From Acidobacteriota bacterium (lineage in GTDB: Bacteria > Acidobacteriota > Terriglobia > Terriglobales > Acidobacteriaceae), in the NCBI GenBank assembly GCA_021802085.1, contig JAKAAZ010000197.1, positions 1-6,576 on the forward strand: a stretch of 6,576 bases of DNA. Reading direction: 5' to 3'. Positions within the stretch are counted from its first letter, which is position 1. Each line of letters begins with the position of its first letter. Position numbers and translations under genes: made by a program. The notes beneath the pieces were generated by a model that saw nothing but the letters and a program-made list of their open reading frames with translations, had not been told where the DNA came from and made no database searches. Of this stretch, positions 4,696 through 6,576 are shown in pieces.

Positions 4696-6480
4696 TTACG
4701 TCCAACTGGATTCTTCATAGGTCCCATACACATCGCGCAGCGCAGCGCAGATTTCGCCGATGGTGGCGTAGGCGCGGACACAATCCAGAATATACGGCAT
4801 GGTGTTGGCGTCGGAGATTTTCCCTTTCTCCGCCTGTGGCTCGCGGGCGGCGGCCTGACGCAGCGCACTCAACCGGCGGGTAACTTCTGACTGCGAACGA
4901 CGGACACGAAGGCGCTTCAACTTTTCCGTTCGCGACTCGCGCACGGTCTCGCCAATGTAGAGAATCTCCTGCGGCGTTTCTTCCACCACAAAATCATTCA
5001 CCCCGACGATGATCTTTTCCTTGGCCTCGACAGCGCGCGCATATCGATAGCTGGATTCCGCCAATTCCTTCTGCGGGAAGCCCTGCTCGATGGCATGCAC
5101 CATCCCGCCCATTGCATCCAGCTTGGCAAAATATTCGAATGCTCCCTGTTCCATTTTCAAGGTTAGAGTTTCGACGAAATAAGAGCCGCCCAATGGGTCG
5201 ACGGTGTCCACGACGCCGGACTCATACGCCAAAATCTGTTGTGTGCGCAGCGCAATGCGCGCCGCCTCCTCGGTCGGCAAGGCCAGCGCTTCGTCGTAGG
5301 AATCCGTATGCAGCGATTGGGTTCCGCCCAACACTGCGGCCAGCGCCTGAATCGCCACCCGCGCAATGTTGTTCATCGGCTGCTGCGCAGTCAACGATAC
5401 GCCTGCCGTTTGCGTATGGAACCGCATCCATTGCGAGCGCGCCAGCTTGGCATCGAAGCGCTCCGTCATCAGGCGATACCAAATCTTCCGCGACGCGCGA
5501 AACTTCGCAATCTCTTCAAAGAAATCGTTGTGGCTGTTGAAAAAGAAACTGAGGCGCGGCGCAAAATCGTCGACATCGAGGCCGCGGCGCAGCGCCCACT
5601 CCACATATTCGACGCCGTCGTAAATCGTAAATGCCAGCTCCTGCAGCGCCGTCGCGCCAGCCTCTCGAATGTGATAGCCGGAGATGGAAATGGGATTGAA
5701 TCGCGGTGTGAACAGCAAGCCAAACTCAAACGTATCGATCACCAGCCGCATGGAAGGCGCGGGCGGATAGATGTATTCCTTCTGTGCGATGTATTCCTTG
5801 AGGATGTCGTTTTGCAGCGTGCCGGAAATCTTTTTCCAGTCCGCGCCCTGCTGCTCCGCCACCACCAGGTACATGGCCCACAGCACGTTCGCGGGGGAGT
5901 TAATCGTCATCGACACGGTGGTTTTTTCCAGGTCGATGCCGGAGAACAAAATCTCCATGTCTTCCAGCGAATCGATGGCGACGCCGCACTTGCCCACCTC
6001 GCCTTCGCTGTTGGCATGGTCGGAATCGTAGCCCATCAGCGTAGGCAGATCGAAGGCGACGGAAAGCCCGCTGCCGCCTTGTTCGAGCAAATATTTGTAG
6101 CGTCGATTGGTCTCTTCGGGGGTTGCGAAGCCGGAAAATTGCCGCATCGTCCACAGTTTGCCGCGATAGCCTGTGGCGTGAATGCCGCGCGTATAGGGCG
6201 GCTGACCGGGAGCGCCTAAATACTTTTCAGGATGATCGTCCCAATCCGAGGGAAGATCGGCGGGCGTGTAGATCCGCTCCACCGGCACGCCGGAAATCGT
6301 GGTGAACCGCGCCGTGCCATCGGGATTGCGATTCGTTCCCGTGTTCGCGCCGATCGGCTGCTCTGGAAACTTCGCGAGCGTGGGCGCGAGGGTATTGTCC
6401 ATCCATTGCTGCTCGGCTGCTGAGACGCGACGGCCGGCCGCCGGGCACTGCGGGACATGCTCTGTGGCGCCTTGCGACAT
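4696..6480 (-). CDS. Acyl-CoA mutase large (catalytic) subunit, methylmalonyl-CoA mutase family, isobutyryl-CoA mutase-type active site
   Basis: A 594-residue catalytic subunit of the B12-dependent acyl-CoA mutases: a TIM barrel plus C-terminal linker, lacking the cobalamin domain supplied by the next gene. Landmarks are YTRGIHATGYRGKLWTMRQF (96-115), GLSVAFDLPTLMGYDSD (138-154), GTLQNDILKEYIAQKEYIYP (220-239), ISISGYHIREAG (265-276), DDFAPRLSFFF (304-314) and QSLHTDSYDEALALPT (388-403). Aligned from memory to P. shermanii methylmalonyl-CoA mutase, Tyr89 is Phe115 and Arg207 is Gln233, while catalytic His244 is kept as His270. Phe/Gln is the isobutyryl-CoA mutase (IcmA) pair. Ala142 replaces the Asp117 of 2-hydroxyisobutyryl-CoA mutase. 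It would interconvert isobutyryl- and n-butyryl-CoA, linking valine or branched-acid and butyrate metabolism. The ATG at 6480 is preferred; a GTG two codons upstream (6486) is possible, and neither has a strong Shine-Dalgarno. No MeaB-type G-protein chaperone or epimerase lies in the window. Family is firm; substrate is inferred. Confidence 0.93.
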   Translation of the reverse strand: MSQGATEHVPQCPAAGRRVSAAEQQWMDNTLAPTLAKFPEQPIGANTGTNRNPDGTARFTTISGVPVERIYTPADLPSDWDDHPEKYLGAPGQPPYTRGIHATGYRGKLWTMRQFSGFATPEETNRRYKYLLEQGGSGLSVAFDLPTLMGYDSDHANSEGEVGKCGVAIDSLEDMEILFSGIDLEKTTVSMTINSPANVLWAMYLVVAEQQGADWKKISGTLQNDILKEYIAQKEYIYPPAPSMRLVIDTFEFGLLFTPRFNPISISGYHIREAGATALQELAFTIYDGVEYVEWALRRGLDVDDFAPRLSFFFNSHNDFFEEIAKFRASRKIWYRLMTERFDAKLARSQWMRFHTQTAGVSLTAQQPMNNIARVAIQALAAVLGGTQSLHTDSYDEALALPTEEAARIALRTQQILAYESGVVDTVDPLGGSYFVETLTLKMEQGAFEYFAKLDAMGGMVHAIEQGFPQKELAESSYRYARAVEAKEKIIVGVNDFVVEETPQEILYIGETVRESRTEKLKRLRVRRSQSEVTRRLSALRQAAAREPQAEKGKISDANTMPYILDCVRAYATIGEICAALRDVYGTYEESSWT

Positions 6481-6576
6481 ATACACATCTTAGACTGCGG
6501 CAGGCAGGGAAGTGGTCATTCAGGATAGGAGATCGATCGACGATCCGCAGCCAGCGCTCCGATCCGGTTCCTATAT

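Noticed and set aside
5239..6219. Plus-strand open frame (326 codons) opposite the mutase gene
   Set aside because: It lies wholly antisense to the highly conserved mutase barrel, and its Arg/His/Gln-rich product resembles no family I know.
6481..6576. Cobalamin riboswitch or upstream gene before the mutase
   Set aside because: Only 96 bases remain before the window edge. No B12-box-like sequence is visible, and short open frames entering from the edge have no identifiable product.

Overview
The window is a moderately GC-rich bacterial chromosomal segment of ordinary-looking genes. It has no rRNA, tRNA, CRISPR array, transposase or phage gene. A soil-type Acidobacteriota (Terriglobia-like) host is my best guess. 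It rests on the gene mix (an HxlR regulator with a BNR propeller, a MoaD/ThiS-like protein and PhnB-type proteins, plus a DUF4136 protein and a split acyl-CoA mutase) and on general codon and protein character. It is an inference, not a demonstrated placement.

Left block (174-3119, all minus strand). Transcription would run from 3119 towards 174. The order is an HxlR-family regulator, a BNR/Asp-box beta-propeller protein, a small MoaD/ThiS-like beta-grasp protein ending in Gly-Gly, and two different PhnB/3-demethylubiquinone-methyltransferase-like VOC proteins. The first three genes are joined by two 4-bp ATGA stop/start overlaps, so they are very probably translationally coupled. The two VOC genes follow after 58-bp and 88-bp gaps, each with its own Shine-Dalgarno sequence. 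Just upstream of the regulator gene lie two related inverted repeats with centres 40 bp apart. They flank and overlap a plausible promoter and look like autoregulatory operators.

Middle (3406-4008, plus strand). A divergent gene starts with GTG and encodes a secreted DUF4136 protein. Its domain is interrupted by a Gly/Met-rich segment encoded by a 21-nt tandem repeat.

Right block (4123-6480, minus strand). This is a split B12-dependent acyl-CoA mutase: a large catalytic subunit followed by a separate cobalamin-binding subunit that starts with TTG. Substrate-determining positions in the large subunit read Phe/Gln. That is the isobutyryl-CoA mutase pattern, not the Tyr/Arg pattern of methylmalonyl-CoA mutase, so an automatic 'methylmalonyl-CoA mutase' label may be wrong.

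The most interesting points are the regulator-propeller-ubiquitin-like coupled operon with its paired operator, and the isobutyryl-CoA-type active site. No clearly new defence or mobile system is visible.
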